Positions 1 to 5,273 are shown, counted from the stretch's first letter. The stretch is DNA of 8,418 nucleotides from Conexivisphaera sp049976725 (GCA_049976725.1 JBMFHR010000039.1:1-8418); one strand, 5' to 3'. A program made the numbers and translations. Notes: generated from the letters alone by a model not told the origin.

Positions 1-13
1 CATGACTAATGTC

Positions 14-22
14 TATTTAAGC
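14..22 (-). promoter_or_regulatory. Box A (TATA-like) for a leftward gene beyond the left edge
   Basis: Read on the minus strand this is GCTTAAATA, the same type of element as the other box A sites in this window. Taking about 26-30 nt from box A to the transcription start, the start would fall roughly 8-10 nt outside the window. The CAT at positions 1-3 (a minus-strand ATG) is then too close to be a leaderless start. In many archaea the gene after spt5 is rpl11, so a ribosomal protein operon may begin here; that is an inference. No oligo-T terminator for spt5 is visible in 1-54. Confidence 0.4.
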
Positions 23-54
23 CTATCTGTTTTGGAGCTGTTAGCAACGGCGTA

Positions 55-510
55 CTATTGCTGGACCTTCCTGAGGTAGCTCGCGTCCACCGTCACTTGG
101 AGCTGGTAGGGAACGTCCACCAGGTTGACGGTGGCCTCCTTCTTCCCCTCCTCGAACCTCACCACGCGCGCCCTCATGCCCTTGAATGGGCCCGACACCA
201 CCTCGACGAGGTCCCCCGGCTCCAGCTTTATCTCCTCCTTCACCCTCGTCAGCACGGGCTCCAGCTCCTCTATCCTCATCATTCCGGGGACCACGGACTT
301 GACGTTCTTCATCCCCGAGATGGCCTCGTTAACGTCCTCTATTCCATCGGCCTCCAGCACAAGGTAGCCCCTGGCCTTCGGGAGCACCAGCACGGAGCGC
401 ACCTTGAGGCCCTTGAGCGCCACCCTGTTGGCTATCAGCTTGGCCACGTTGCCCTCCTGACCGCTCGCCACCTTCACCGCGAAGAGCTGCGGGCCGTGAG
501 CCTCGCTCAT
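55..510 (-). CDS. spt5: Transcription elongation factor Spt5 (archaeal NusG homologue)
   Basis: This 151-residue protein has the archaeal Spt5 layout: an NGN domain at about residues 8-85 (FAVKVASGQEGNVAKLI at the start) and one KOW domain at about 94-148 (PGDLVEVVSGPFKGMRARV). In the known family the NGN domain, with Spt4, binds the RNA polymerase clamp across the DNA cleft and raises processivity, and the KOW domain can contact the ribosome. Its length is normal. The ATG overlaps the secE stop codon in an ATGA arrangement, so translation may be coupled. A TTAA-containing box A inside the secE 3' codons lies 29-32 nt upstream of this ATG and could also give a separate transcript. The secE-spt5 pair is conserved in archaea, usually ahead of rpl11. 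Confidence 0.96.
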   Translation of the reverse strand: MSEAHGPQLFAVKVASGQEGNVAKLIANRVALKGLKVRSVLVLPKARGYLVLEADGIEDVNEAISGMKNVKSVVPGMMRIEELEPVLTRVKEEIKLEPGDLVEVVSGPFKGMRARVVRFEEGKKEATVNLVDVPYQLQVTVDASYLRKVQQ

Positions 511-755
511 CCCAGCGCTCCCGAGATCAGGGTCGCTATTAAGTGTATCACGAACGCGATCCCCCCGACGACCAGGAGCGCGAGCCCCACGATCTTGAGG
601 AACATCGAGTACTCCTCGCGCCCCGGCTTCCTGCTGTACTTGAGCACCCTCACCACGGACTCCCAGCGTTCCCTGAGGCCTTCGGCCAGCCCGGGGCGCC
701 GCTCCTCCTTCTCCCCTCCCCTCCTCCTCGCGCCGGCCCTGGCCCTCGAGCCCAC
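507..755 (-). CDS. secE: Preprotein translocase subunit SecE (Sec61 gamma)
   Basis: The protein is the single-span gamma subunit that clamps the SecY channel in the cytoplasmic membrane. The conserved amphipathic helix is at about residues 31-50 (WESVVRVLKYSRKPGREEY), followed by one membrane segment at about 52-78 (FLKIVGLALLVVGGIAFVI onward). The GTG at 755 gives 82 residues, longer than the roughly 60 usual for archaea; the extra is a basic N-terminal tail (RARAGARRR, residues 4-12). I kept this start because there is no in-frame ATG nearer the conserved part and because a box A is centred about 24 nt upstream, which fits a leaderless message. The gene overlaps spt5 by 4 nt. The start is less certain than the identity. 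Confidence 0.9.
   Translation of the reverse strand: MGSRARAGARRRGGEKEERRPGLAEGLRERWESVVRVLKYSRKPGREEYSMFLKIVGLALLVVGGIAFVIHLIATLISGALG
537..543 (-). promoter_or_regulatory. Candidate internal box A for spt5
   Basis: The minus strand reads CTTAATA within the secE codons for HLIA. Its TTAA lies 29-32 nt upstream of the spt5 ATG at 510, matching the box A spacing seen for other genes here. It may be an internal promoter giving leaderless spt5 mRNA in addition to the secE-spt5 transcript. The TTAA also encodes conserved membrane residues of SecE, so coincidence is possible. Confidence 0.35.
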
Positions 756-801
756 GCCGCTCCGCAGGCTAAGATTTAATTAAGCATTGCCGCTCCGCAG
801 G
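756..801. repeat. 13-bp direct repeat flanking the argF/secE promoter
   Basis: The 13-mer GCCGCTCCGCAGG occurs exactly at 756-768 and again at 789-801, a period of 33 bp (about three helical turns). The two copies bracket the palindromic AT-rich element at 775-784. One copy abuts the secE GTG and the other ends 4 nt before the argF GTG. This placement suits an operator pair for a regulator acting on both promoters, but no known binding motif is recognised. Chance or a small duplication are alternatives. Confidence 0.5.
773..784. promoter_or_regulatory. Shared divergent box A for argF and secE
   Basis: The only AT-rich stretch in the 50-bp gap is GATTTAATTAAG, which contains the perfect palindrome TTAATTAA at 776-783. 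Its centre is about 26 nt upstream of the argF GTG on the plus strand and about 24 nt upstream of the secE GTG on the minus strand. These are the spacings expected between an archaeal TATA element and a transcription start at the first base of the start codon. One TBP site could thus serve both directions, with two leaderless messages. Confidence 0.65.
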
Positions 802-805
802 GACC

Positions 806-1735
806 GTGAGGAAGGACCTGCTGTCCGCGTCGGACCTGCTGCGGTCAGACGTCGAGGCGATCTACTCGCTCGCCGATCGCCTGAAGGCCTCGCCGCTGTC
901 ATCCAGGGCGCTCGAGGGCCGCTCCGTCGCGCTCCTCTTCGAGAAGCCGTCCACCAGGACGAGGGTCAGCTTCGAGGTCGGGGTGAGCCAGCTGGGCGGC
1001 ACCCCGATATACCTGGACTACACGACGACGCAGCTGTCCAGGGGGGAGAGCGTGGAGGACACGGCCCGCACGCTGGAGCGCTACGTCGACGCCATAGTGG
1101 CCAGGGTCAACCGCCACTCAACGCTCGAGAGGATGGCCTCCTCGGTCAGGATCCCCGTGGTGAACGCCCTGTCCGACGCGGAGCATCCATGCCAGGCGCT
1201 GTCGGACTACTACACCGTGAGGGAGAAGCTCGGCAGGCTGGAGGGAGTGACGCTGGCGTTCGTGGGCGACGCGACGAACGTGTTCAACTCGCTCGCCATC
1301 CTTGGCGCCCTGCTGGGCGTCGAAGTCCGCATAGCCTCGCCCAGGGGCTACGGCCCGTCCCCCCAGCTCGTCCAGCGCGTCAGGGACCTCGGCGGGAGCC
1401 TCACGGTCCACGAGGATCCCGCGGAGGCCGTGCGCGGCGCCGACGTGGTCTACACGGACGTCTTCGTCAGCATGGGCCAGGAGCAGGAGCGCGAGGCCAG
1501 GCTCAGGGCCTTCCTCCCGCGCTACCGCGTGACGAGGGAGCTGATGTCCATGACAGGGAAGCGCTCCATATTCATGCACTGCCTCCCGGCCCACAGGGGG
1601 GAGGAGGTGGAGGACGCCGTCATGGACTCCGAGGCCTCGGTCGTGTTCGACCAGGCCGAGAACAGGCTGCACGTCCAGAAGGCCCTGCTCGTCAGGATGG
1701 CCGAAGAAGGCTATCTGCGATCTCCTCGGCCCTGA
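806..1735 (+). CDS. argF: Ornithine carbamoyltransferase
   Basis: This cytoplasmic enzyme makes citrulline from ornithine and carbamoyl phosphate in arginine synthesis. At 309 residues it has normal length. The carbamoyl-phosphate motif STRTR is at residues 49-53, HPCQ at 127-130, the nucleotide-fold-like segment FVGDATNVFNSL at 152-163, the ornithine-loop signature DVFVSMG at 218-224 and HCLPAHRGEEV at 258-268. The SMG and HCLP motifs favour ornithine over aspartate as substrate. The start is GTG at 806: a box A lies about 30 nt upstream and no Shine-Dalgarno is needed. No other arginine gene is in view. The gene stands alone, divergent from secE, and its last 44 nt overlap the end of ftsY in antisense. 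Confidence 0.97.
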   Translation: MRKDLLSASDLLRSDVEAIYSLADRLKASPLSSRALEGRSVALLFEKPSTRTRVSFEVGVSQLGGTPIYLDYTTTQLSRGESVEDTARTLERYVDAIVARVNRHSTLERMASSVRIPVVNALSDAEHPCQALSDYYTVREKLGRLEGVTLAFVGDATNVFNSLAILGALLGVEVRIASPRGYGPSPQLVQRVRDLGGSLTVHEDPAEAVRGADVVYTDVFVSMGQEQEREARLRAFLPRYRVTRELMSMTGKRSIFMHCLPAHRGEEVEDAVMDSEASVVFDQAENRLHVQKALLVRMAEEGYLRSPRP

Positions 1736-2588
1736 AGGGCACGAGGTCGCCGTAGCCCTGCCCCACCCCGAGGTACCTGATGGGCTTCCTGATCTCGTAA
1801 GCGAGCGTGAGGACGACGCCTCCCCTCACGTCCGCGTCGGCCTTGGTCACCACGACGCTGTCCACGCCCACCTCCCTCTCGAACTCCCTGGCCTGGGCCA
1901 CGGCGTCGTTGCCGGTCAGCGCGTCCACGATCATGACCCTCTCGTGTGCCCCGGCGACCTCCACTATCTTCCTGAGCTCGTCCATCAGGCGCGACCTCGT
2001 GTACATGCGCCCGGCCGTGTCTATCAGGACCGCGTCGAAGCGCCTGGACTCGGCGCGCTCCACGGCGTCCCTGGCCACGGCCGCCGGATCGGCGCCGTAC
2101 CCCTGGGAGACGACCTCGACGCCTATCCTCTGAGCGTGGAGGCTCAGCTGCTCTATCGCCCCAGCGCGAAAGGTGTCGGCCGCCGCGAGCAGCGGCCTGA
2201 GCCCCCTGCCCTTCAGCGCGTAGGCCACCTTGGCTATCGTCGTGGTCTTCCCTCCCCCGTTGACCCCCAGGAAGACCATGACGTAGGGCCTCCTCCGCGC
2301 CACGTCCTCCTCCAGGGGCCTGGCCTCCAGCGGCCTGAGCCACGAGAGCAGGACCTCCCTGATCTTCGACGTGACGTCCTCCTCGACGTGCCCGCGCCTG
2401 ACCCTGAGGCCCGAAAGCGCCTCCCTCATCGCCGCCTCGAGGCCCTCGGCCGCCTCGAGCGCCACCTCCCCCTCCACCAGTCGCCACTTCAGCTCCTCGA
2501 GGGCGCCCGACAGCTCCTCCTCGCTGAGCTCCTTCGTCGATAGGGCCTCCCTGAGGCCCGAAAGCGCCTCCCTGAGCTTGCCGAACAT
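1692..2588 (-). CDS. ftsY: Signal recognition particle receptor FtsY
   Basis: FtsY is the SRP-receptor GTPase that docks the SRP54-ribosome complex at the membrane near SecYE. From the ATG at 2588 the protein is 298 residues, with an N helical bundle at about 1-95 and a G domain at about 100-298. Visible motifs are the P-loop GVNGGGKTTT (108-117), DTFRAGAIEQL (138-148), DTAGR (190-194), the G4 motif TKAD (248-251) and a closing GVGQGYGDL (274-282). The longer open frame reaching 2849 is only a shadow of pfdA, and its translation there is low-complexity Arg/Gly/Glu. The ATG overlaps the pfdA stop (TGATG), with GGGGA about 9 nt upstream. The N region contains a repeated REALSGLR peptide. The 3' end overlaps argF. 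Confidence 0.97.
   Translation of the reverse strand: MFGKLREALSGLREALSTKELSEEELSGALEELKWRLVEGEVALEAAEGLEAAMREALSGLRVRRGHVEEDVTSKIREVLLSWLRPLEARPLEEDVARRRPYVMVFLGVNGGGKTTTIAKVAYALKGRGLRPLLAAADTFRAGAIEQLSLHAQRIGVEVVSQGYGADPAAVARDAVERAESRRFDAVLIDTAGRMYTRSRLMDELRKIVEVAGAHERVMIVDALTGNDAVAQAREFEREVGVDSVVVTKADADVRGGVVLTLAYEIRKPIRYLGVGQGYGDLVPFRAEEIADSLLRPS
2402..2573 (-). repeat. 25-bp exact direct repeat inside the ftsY N domain
   Basis: Positions 2402-2426 and 2549-2573 are identical over 25 bp. They are 147 bp apart, which is in frame (49 codons). On the coding strand both encode REALSGLR, at residues 6-13 and 55-62; a third partial copy, REALS, follows at 13-17. The lengths fit a recent local duplication or gene conversion within the helical N domain. 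The rest of the intervening sequence is not repeated. Confidence 0.75.
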
Positions 2589-3025
2589 CACGCGGTCCCC
2601 GCCGGCCCTCCCTGGTAGAGGGAGTTTATGCGGTCCTCCAGCCTCGCCAGCTCCTCCTCGATCTTCCTCCTCTGGCCCGACACGTCCCTCAGCGCGTCCT
2701 CGAGCTCCCTGATCCTCCTGTTCAGGAACTCCACCGTCTCCCCCCTCCCCTTCCTCACGAAGACTCCCGCGCCGACCGCCACCAGGTACTTCGCCGATCC
2801 GCTCACGCTCGCGGGGACGCTCACGCCGCCGCCCAGCGGCATCATGCACGTGACCGTGCCCTCCCCGTCCGGGAGGTTCTCTATGGACTCCAGCGCGGCC
2901 CTGTGCTCCGCCACCAGCCTCGAGAGGAGCGTCTCGCGCGAGACGAGGTCGCTCAGGTACTCCCGGAGGACCCTCGCGCTGTACGCGAGCGCCTGCAGCT
3001 CGTCCGGCTGCCCCTGGTCGCTCAT
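2588..3025 (-). CDS. pfdA: Prefoldin alpha subunit
   Basis: This is the alpha subunit of the hexameric cytosolic chaperone that holds unfolded chains and passes them to the thermosome. The 145 residues show the usual layout: an N-terminal coiled-coil helix (about 7-50), a central beta-hairpin region (about 56-92, including MMPLGGGVSVPA at 61-72, typical of alpha subunits) and a C-terminal coiled-coil helix (about 95-137). The ATG at 3025 has no Shine-Dalgarno, but the CTTTAA element in the last codons of eif6 lies about 28 nt upstream, so a leaderless message is plausible. The TGA stop overlaps the ftsY ATG. pfdA next to ftsY and aIF6 is a known archaeal arrangement. Confidence 0.95.
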   Translation of the reverse strand: MSDQGQPDELQALAYSARVLREYLSDLVSRETLLSRLVAEHRAALESIENLPDGEGTVTCMMPLGGGVSVPASVSGSAKYLVAVGAGVFVRKGRGETVEFLNRRIRELEDALRDVSGQRRKIEEELARLEDRINSLYQGGPAGTA

Positions 3026-3039
3026 GGGTGCGCGGGCCG

Positions 3040-3714
3040 TCAGCCGCCCTTAAAGACTTTGCCCAGAATGAAGAGTTCCGGCCCCGTCGTCTTGGCGCCG
3101 ACCAGCACGGCCCTGTTGTTCACCACGACGCCGGATGCCACGAAGGGGACGCCCTCGTTCACGGTCCCCCTGTCGGCGTCCCTGACCCTCAGCGCGTCCC
3201 TCACCCTCTCTAGCTCCTCGTCCGTGGCGAGCGGGTGCACCAGCGCCCCGAGGTCGTTCGCCACAACGACGGCCCCCACCTGGTGGAAGCCGGCCACCGT
3301 CATCCTCTCGGCGTCCACGCCCAGCACGTCCCTGACCTGGCTCAGCTCCTGCCTGCCCAGGCTGTCCGACGCCACCGCTCCCCTGTCGTTGGCGGCCAGC
3401 AGGTTGCCCACCGCGGTGGCCTTCGAGCGGAAGCGCTCCACGGTTCTCCCGGGCATCGCGCTCCTCAGCCTCGCCACCTCCTCCTCGTCCGCCATCCAGC
3501 TCAGGAGCGCCCCGTTCCTGTTGATCACCATGAGCGGCCCCAGGAGCCTGGTCCCGGCCACGGAGACGTTGAGCGGCGAGATCCCCAGCAGCCCCGCGAG
3601 GCGCCTCCCCTTGTCCTCCGGGAAGCCGTTCGGGAGCAGCAGGAACTCGTCGTCGGCCCTCGCGTAGAGGCCTATGTTCGGGTTGTTGTACAGAAGCACG
3701 CGGTGGATCTCCAT
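3040..3714 (-). CDS. eif6: Translation (ribosome anti-association) factor aIF6
   Basis: aIF6 binds the large ribosomal subunit near L14 and the sarcin-ricin loop and prevents premature joining with the small subunit. The 224-residue length is that of the family, and the sequence shows the five pentein repeats as recurring segments of the type GxLLxANDRGAVAS and GAVVVANDLGALVHP. The ATG at 3714 is preceded by GAGGAG about 5 nt upstream, and there is no box A near -30, so this message is probably read through from upstream genes. The stop lies only 14 nt before pfdA. In many archaea the small LX/L20a gene comes between these two; there is no room for it here. Confidence 0.96.
   Translation of the reverse strand: MEIHRVLLYNNPNIGLYARADDEFLLLPNGFPEDKGRRLAGLLGISPLNVSVAGTRLLGPLMVINRNGALLSWMADEEEVARLRSAMPGRTVERFRSKATAVGNLLAANDRGAVASDSLGRQELSQVRDVLGVDAERMTVAGFHQVGAVVVANDLGALVHPLATDEELERVRDALRVRDADRGTVNEGVPFVASGVVVNNRAVLVGAKTTGPELFILGKVFKGG
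3049..3056 (-). promoter_or_regulatory. Candidate internal box A for pfdA-ftsY
   Basis: The minus strand reads TCTTTAAG within the codons for KVFKG at the aIF6 C-terminus. Its TTAA begins 28 nt upstream of the pfdA ATG at 3025. The pfdA start lacks a Shine-Dalgarno, so a leaderless pfdA-ftsY transcript from this site is plausible and would uncouple these two genes from the ribosomal genes upstream. Confidence 0.45.
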
Positions 3715-3726
3715 CGGGCTCCTCTT

Positions 3727-3981
3727 CTAGGGCAGCGACACCCTGTACTTGTCCTCCTCCTTGGAGACCTTGACCCTAATCCTCCTCCAGCTGGCCCTGA
3801 TCCCCCTCGACCAGATCAGCTCGTTCAGCGCAGGGTCCAGCTTGACGTCGCTGGCCCTCGCCCTCACGTGGCGGGCCACGAAGCTCCTGAGGACCGAGAC
3901 GGCCTTCTCCGCGCGCCTGTACTTCGGCGCGAGCAGCACGCGGTCGAGGGGCACCACGTACTCGCGCTCGCCCTCGCTCAT
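3727..3981 (-). CDS. rpl31e: 50S ribosomal protein L31e
   Basis: The 84-residue protein matches L31e, which sits near the polypeptide exit tunnel on the large subunit. Family features visible are the start EREYVVPL (residues 5-12), the basic middle RRAEKAVSVLRSFVARHV (22-39), the segment DVKLDPALNELIWSRG (45-60) and the closing RRIRVKVSKEEDKYRVSLP. The ATG at 3981 is preceded by AGGTGTGA about 4 nt upstream in the 10-nt gap after rpl39e, so it is an in-operon gene translated by ribosome-binding-site recognition. The stop is 12 nt before the eif6 ATG. Length and neighbours are typical. Confidence 0.96.
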   Translation of the reverse strand: MSEGEREYVVPLDRVLLAPKYRRAEKAVSVLRSFVARHVRARASDVKLDPALNELIWSRGIRASWRRIRVKVSKEEDKYRVSLP

Positions 3982-3991
3982 GGCTCACACC

Positions 3992-4147
3992 TCACAGGTC
4001 GAGCTTGTTGGAGCGCCAGTTCCTCTGGGCGGGGCTGCGCATGACCTTCCGCTTGGTCTTGATGATGACCCAGGTGGGCGGCGGCCTGTTCGACTTCAGG
4101 TACGCCATGTACCTGATCTTCTCGCCCGAGGTCTTCCTGCTGCTCAT
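3992..4147 (-). CDS. rpl39e: 50S ribosomal protein L39e
   Basis: This 51-residue, highly basic protein begins MSSRKTSGEKIRYM and includes the family core PPPTWVIIKTKRKV (residues 22-35), with the end QRNWRSNKLDL. L39e lines the exit tunnel of the large subunit. The family is nearly always 51 residues, which selects the ATG at 4147. An in-frame ATG at 4159 would add MKLG. The choice of 4147 is supported by a box A in the PDCD5 3' codons about 29 nt upstream, giving a leaderless start; the alternative ATG has AGGGG immediately next to it, too close for a normal Shine-Dalgarno. It precedes rpl31e by 10 nt. Confidence 0.93.
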   Translation of the reverse strand: MSSRKTSGEKIRYMAYLKSNRPPPTWVIIKTKRKVMRSPAQRNWRSNKLDL

Positions 4148-4162
4148 GCCCAGCTTCATCCC

Positions 4163-4453
4163 CTAAACGAACTTAAATCTTATCTCCCTCTGCTTGGGCG
4201 TCAGCCTGGCCAGGATCTCCCTCAGCTCCTCGTCGTCTATGGGGCTCCTGATCTTGCCCGCGAGGCCCAGCTGCAGCACGTAGTTCTCCACCTGGTCGGC
4301 CACCTCGGGCCTGACCATCCTGACGTTCGCCAGCCTCTCCCTGGCCTCCGCGGTCAGGAACAGGCGCAGGTACTGCTCCCTCAGCGCGCGCTCCTTGGCG
4401 CGCTCCTCCTCGCTGGTCTCCCTACGCTGTTCCGCGCTCAACTCCGCTGGCAC
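4163..4453 (-). CDS. PDCD5/TFAR19-family DNA-binding protein
   Basis: The 96-residue protein resembles the archaeal relatives of human PDCD5. It has a charged, probably flexible N-terminus (about 1-25, Glu/Arg rich), a helix with EQYLRLFLTAEARERLANVRMVRPE (about 26-50), ENYVLQLGLAGKIRSPIDDEEL (56-77) and a basic C-terminus ending EIRFKFV. Archaeal members are annotated as DNA-binding, but their role is not settled. The start is GTG at 4453, overlapping the end of rps19e by 32 nt; GGTGG lies directly before it and a GGTTAAGG element lies at about -30. Its place between rps19e and rpl39e is a conserved archaeal arrangement, which supports the call. Confidence 0.88.
   Translation of the reverse strand: MPAELSAEQRRETSEEERAKERALREQYLRLFLTAEARERLANVRMVRPEVADQVENYVLQLGLAGKIRSPIDDEELREILARLTPKQREIRFKFV
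4172..4179 (-). promoter_or_regulatory. Candidate internal box A for rpl39e
   Basis: The minus strand reads GATTTAAG inside the last codons of the PDCD5 gene (IRFKFV). The TTAA begins 29 nt upstream of the rpl39e ATG at 4147. The element is nearly the same as the GATTTAATTAAG upstream of argF. It suggests an internal promoter for rpl39e-rpl31e-eif6 and supports the 51-residue start. Confidence 0.45.
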
Positions 4454-4907
4454 CCACCAACCTCGCCAGGTCGGGGTTCACCTTAACCATTTCCTCGAAA
4501 ATCTCGGTGCTCACGGCGTCGACCACGCTCCTGCCCTTGGACGTCACGACCCTCCCCCTCGCGGTCTTCTCCACGAGCCCGGCCGCCTCCAGCTGGTGGA
4601 GCGCGTGCCTCAGTATCGACGTGCCCGACCTCGCGCGGTGCGGGGGAGCCACGGACTTCCCCCTCCTTCCCCCGTAGTCCGAGCTCAGGTCCTTCACGCT
4701 GATCGGCCCGTAAAGGTAAACCTTCCTCAGCACCGAGGCGCAGCGCGTGTACCACCAGTCCCTGTCCGCCGGCGGCCTCTCGCGGCCGCTCGACGTCTTG
4801 ACGTACTGCGCCCACTCCGGCGGCCTGACCTCCGGTACCTGCTGCTTGAGGTACTCCGCGAGCCTCGATATCAGCGCGTCCGGCGGCACATCGTATGCGG
4901 TCGGCAA
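4422..4907 (-). CDS. rps19e: 30S ribosomal protein S19e
   Basis: S19e is an archaeal/eukaryotic small-subunit protein needed for small-subunit maturation. From the TTG at 4907 it is 161 residues. Family signatures are the start TAYDVPPDALISRLAEYLK (3-21), PPEWAQYVKTSSGRERPP (29-46), DWWYTRCASVLRKVYLYGPIS (50-70), the loop GGRRGKSVAPPHRARSG (79-95) and ILRHALHQLEAAGLVEK (98-114), part of a winged-helix fold. The TTG is chosen because it sits exactly where the family starts; the frame continues upstream to 5072 only as a shadow of rnp4. It overlaps rnp4 by 37 nt and the PDCD5 gene by 32 nt. A weak CTATTATG lies about 30 nt before the TTG. Confidence 0.94.
   Translation of the reverse strand: MPTAYDVPPDALISRLAEYLKQQVPEVRPPEWAQYVKTSSGRERPPADRDWWYTRCASVLRKVYLYGPISVKDLSSDYGGRRGKSVAPPHRARSGTSILRHALHQLEAAGLVEKTARGRVVTSKGRSVVDAVSTEIFEEMVKVNPDLARLVGASGVERGTA
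4481..4488 (-). promoter_or_regulatory. Weak candidate box A for the PDCD5 gene
   Basis: The minus strand reads GGTTAAGG inside rps19e, in the codons for MVKVN. The TTAA lies 30-33 nt upstream of the PDCD5 GTG at 4453. It is less AT-rich than the other sites and could be coincidence; the spacing is the only support. Confidence 0.22.
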
Positions 4908-5236
4908 GCCCTGGCGCCTGTTCCGAGGAGGGGCATAATAGCCTTTCGCGTCGTGCCCCTCCGCCCGCGCACCACGCGGTACGTGGCGCCGCAGAGGGAG
5001 CAGTGGAAGACGATCCTCCCCCTCCTGACCCTCACGCTGCGGGTGACGCCGATCGGGGAGTACCTCTTGCACTTCCTGCAGAAGATCAGCCTGTACTCGT
5101 AGGGCCTCCTCAGGCCGGCCTTCTCCAGCAGCTCCCTCGCGTATCCGGCAAGCAGCTCCCCCGCCTCCCCCCCGCGCCTGGCCGACCCGTAGAGGGCGTC
5201 CGTTGCGACGGCGAGCACCAGCCTCCTGTCGCGCAC
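4871..5236 (-). CDS. rnp4: Ribonuclease P protein component 4 (Rpp21)
   Basis: Rpp21 pairs with Rpp29 on the specificity domain of RNase P RNA and helps remove tRNA 5' leaders. The 121 residues show N-terminal helices (about 1-48, including LLAGYARELLEKAGL) and a zinc ribbon with C53-x2-C56 and C79-x2-C82, in the context FCRKCKRYSPIGVTRSVRV and IVFHCSLCGATYRVV. This is the expected spacing and order for the family. The GTG start at 5236 has a box A about 28 nt upstream, so it is probably the leaderless first gene of the long leftward operon. It shares its promoter region with nep1 and overlaps rps19e by 37 nt. The tail after residue 95 is not recognisable family sequence. Confidence 0.85.
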   Translation of the reverse strand: MRDRRLVLAVATDALYGSARRGGEAGELLAGYARELLEKAGLRRPYEYRLIFCRKCKRYSPIGVTRSVRVRRGRIVFHCSLCGATYRVVRGRRGTTRKAIMPLLGTGARACRPHTMCRRTR

Positions 5237-5258
5237 ACCCCCTCGGCCGCCCGGAGCG

Positions 5259-5273
5259 CGTTAAGCTTTATCC
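5259..5273. promoter_or_regulatory. Shared divergent box A for rnp4 and nep1
   Basis: The 60-bp gap between the two GTG codons holds one AT-rich stretch, GTTAAGCTTTATCC at 5260-5273, built around the palindrome AAGCTT. On the plus strand CTTTAT lies 26-31 nt before the nep1 GTG. On the minus strand GCTTAAC lies 24-30 nt before the rnp4 GTG. As at the argF/secE junction, one AT-rich core appears to set two opposite leaderless starts. Confidence 0.6.

Noticed and set aside
1..3. ATG on the minus strand at the left edge as a gene start
   Set aside because: It is only about 15 nt from the nearby box A, too close for a leaderless start, and nothing downstream can be seen.
329..332. TTAA within spt5 as a promoter core
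   Set aside because: It lies deep in the NGN domain coding sequence with no gene start 24-33 nt away on either strand.
787..1755. A second long plus-strand frame across argF (322 codons)
   Set aside because: It is an Arg/Gly/Pro-rich out-of-frame shadow of argF, typical in GC-rich DNA; the real frame carries all ornithine carbamoyltransferase motifs.
2589..2849. N-terminal extension of ftsY upstream of 2588
   Set aside because: It translates to low-complexity Arg/Gly/Glu sequence in the shadow of pfdA; the family start MFGKLREAL lies at 2588, right at the pfdA stop.
4908..5072. N-terminal extension of rps19e upstream of 4907
   Set aside because: The extra residues overlap the zinc ribbon of rnp4 in another frame and do not resemble S19e.
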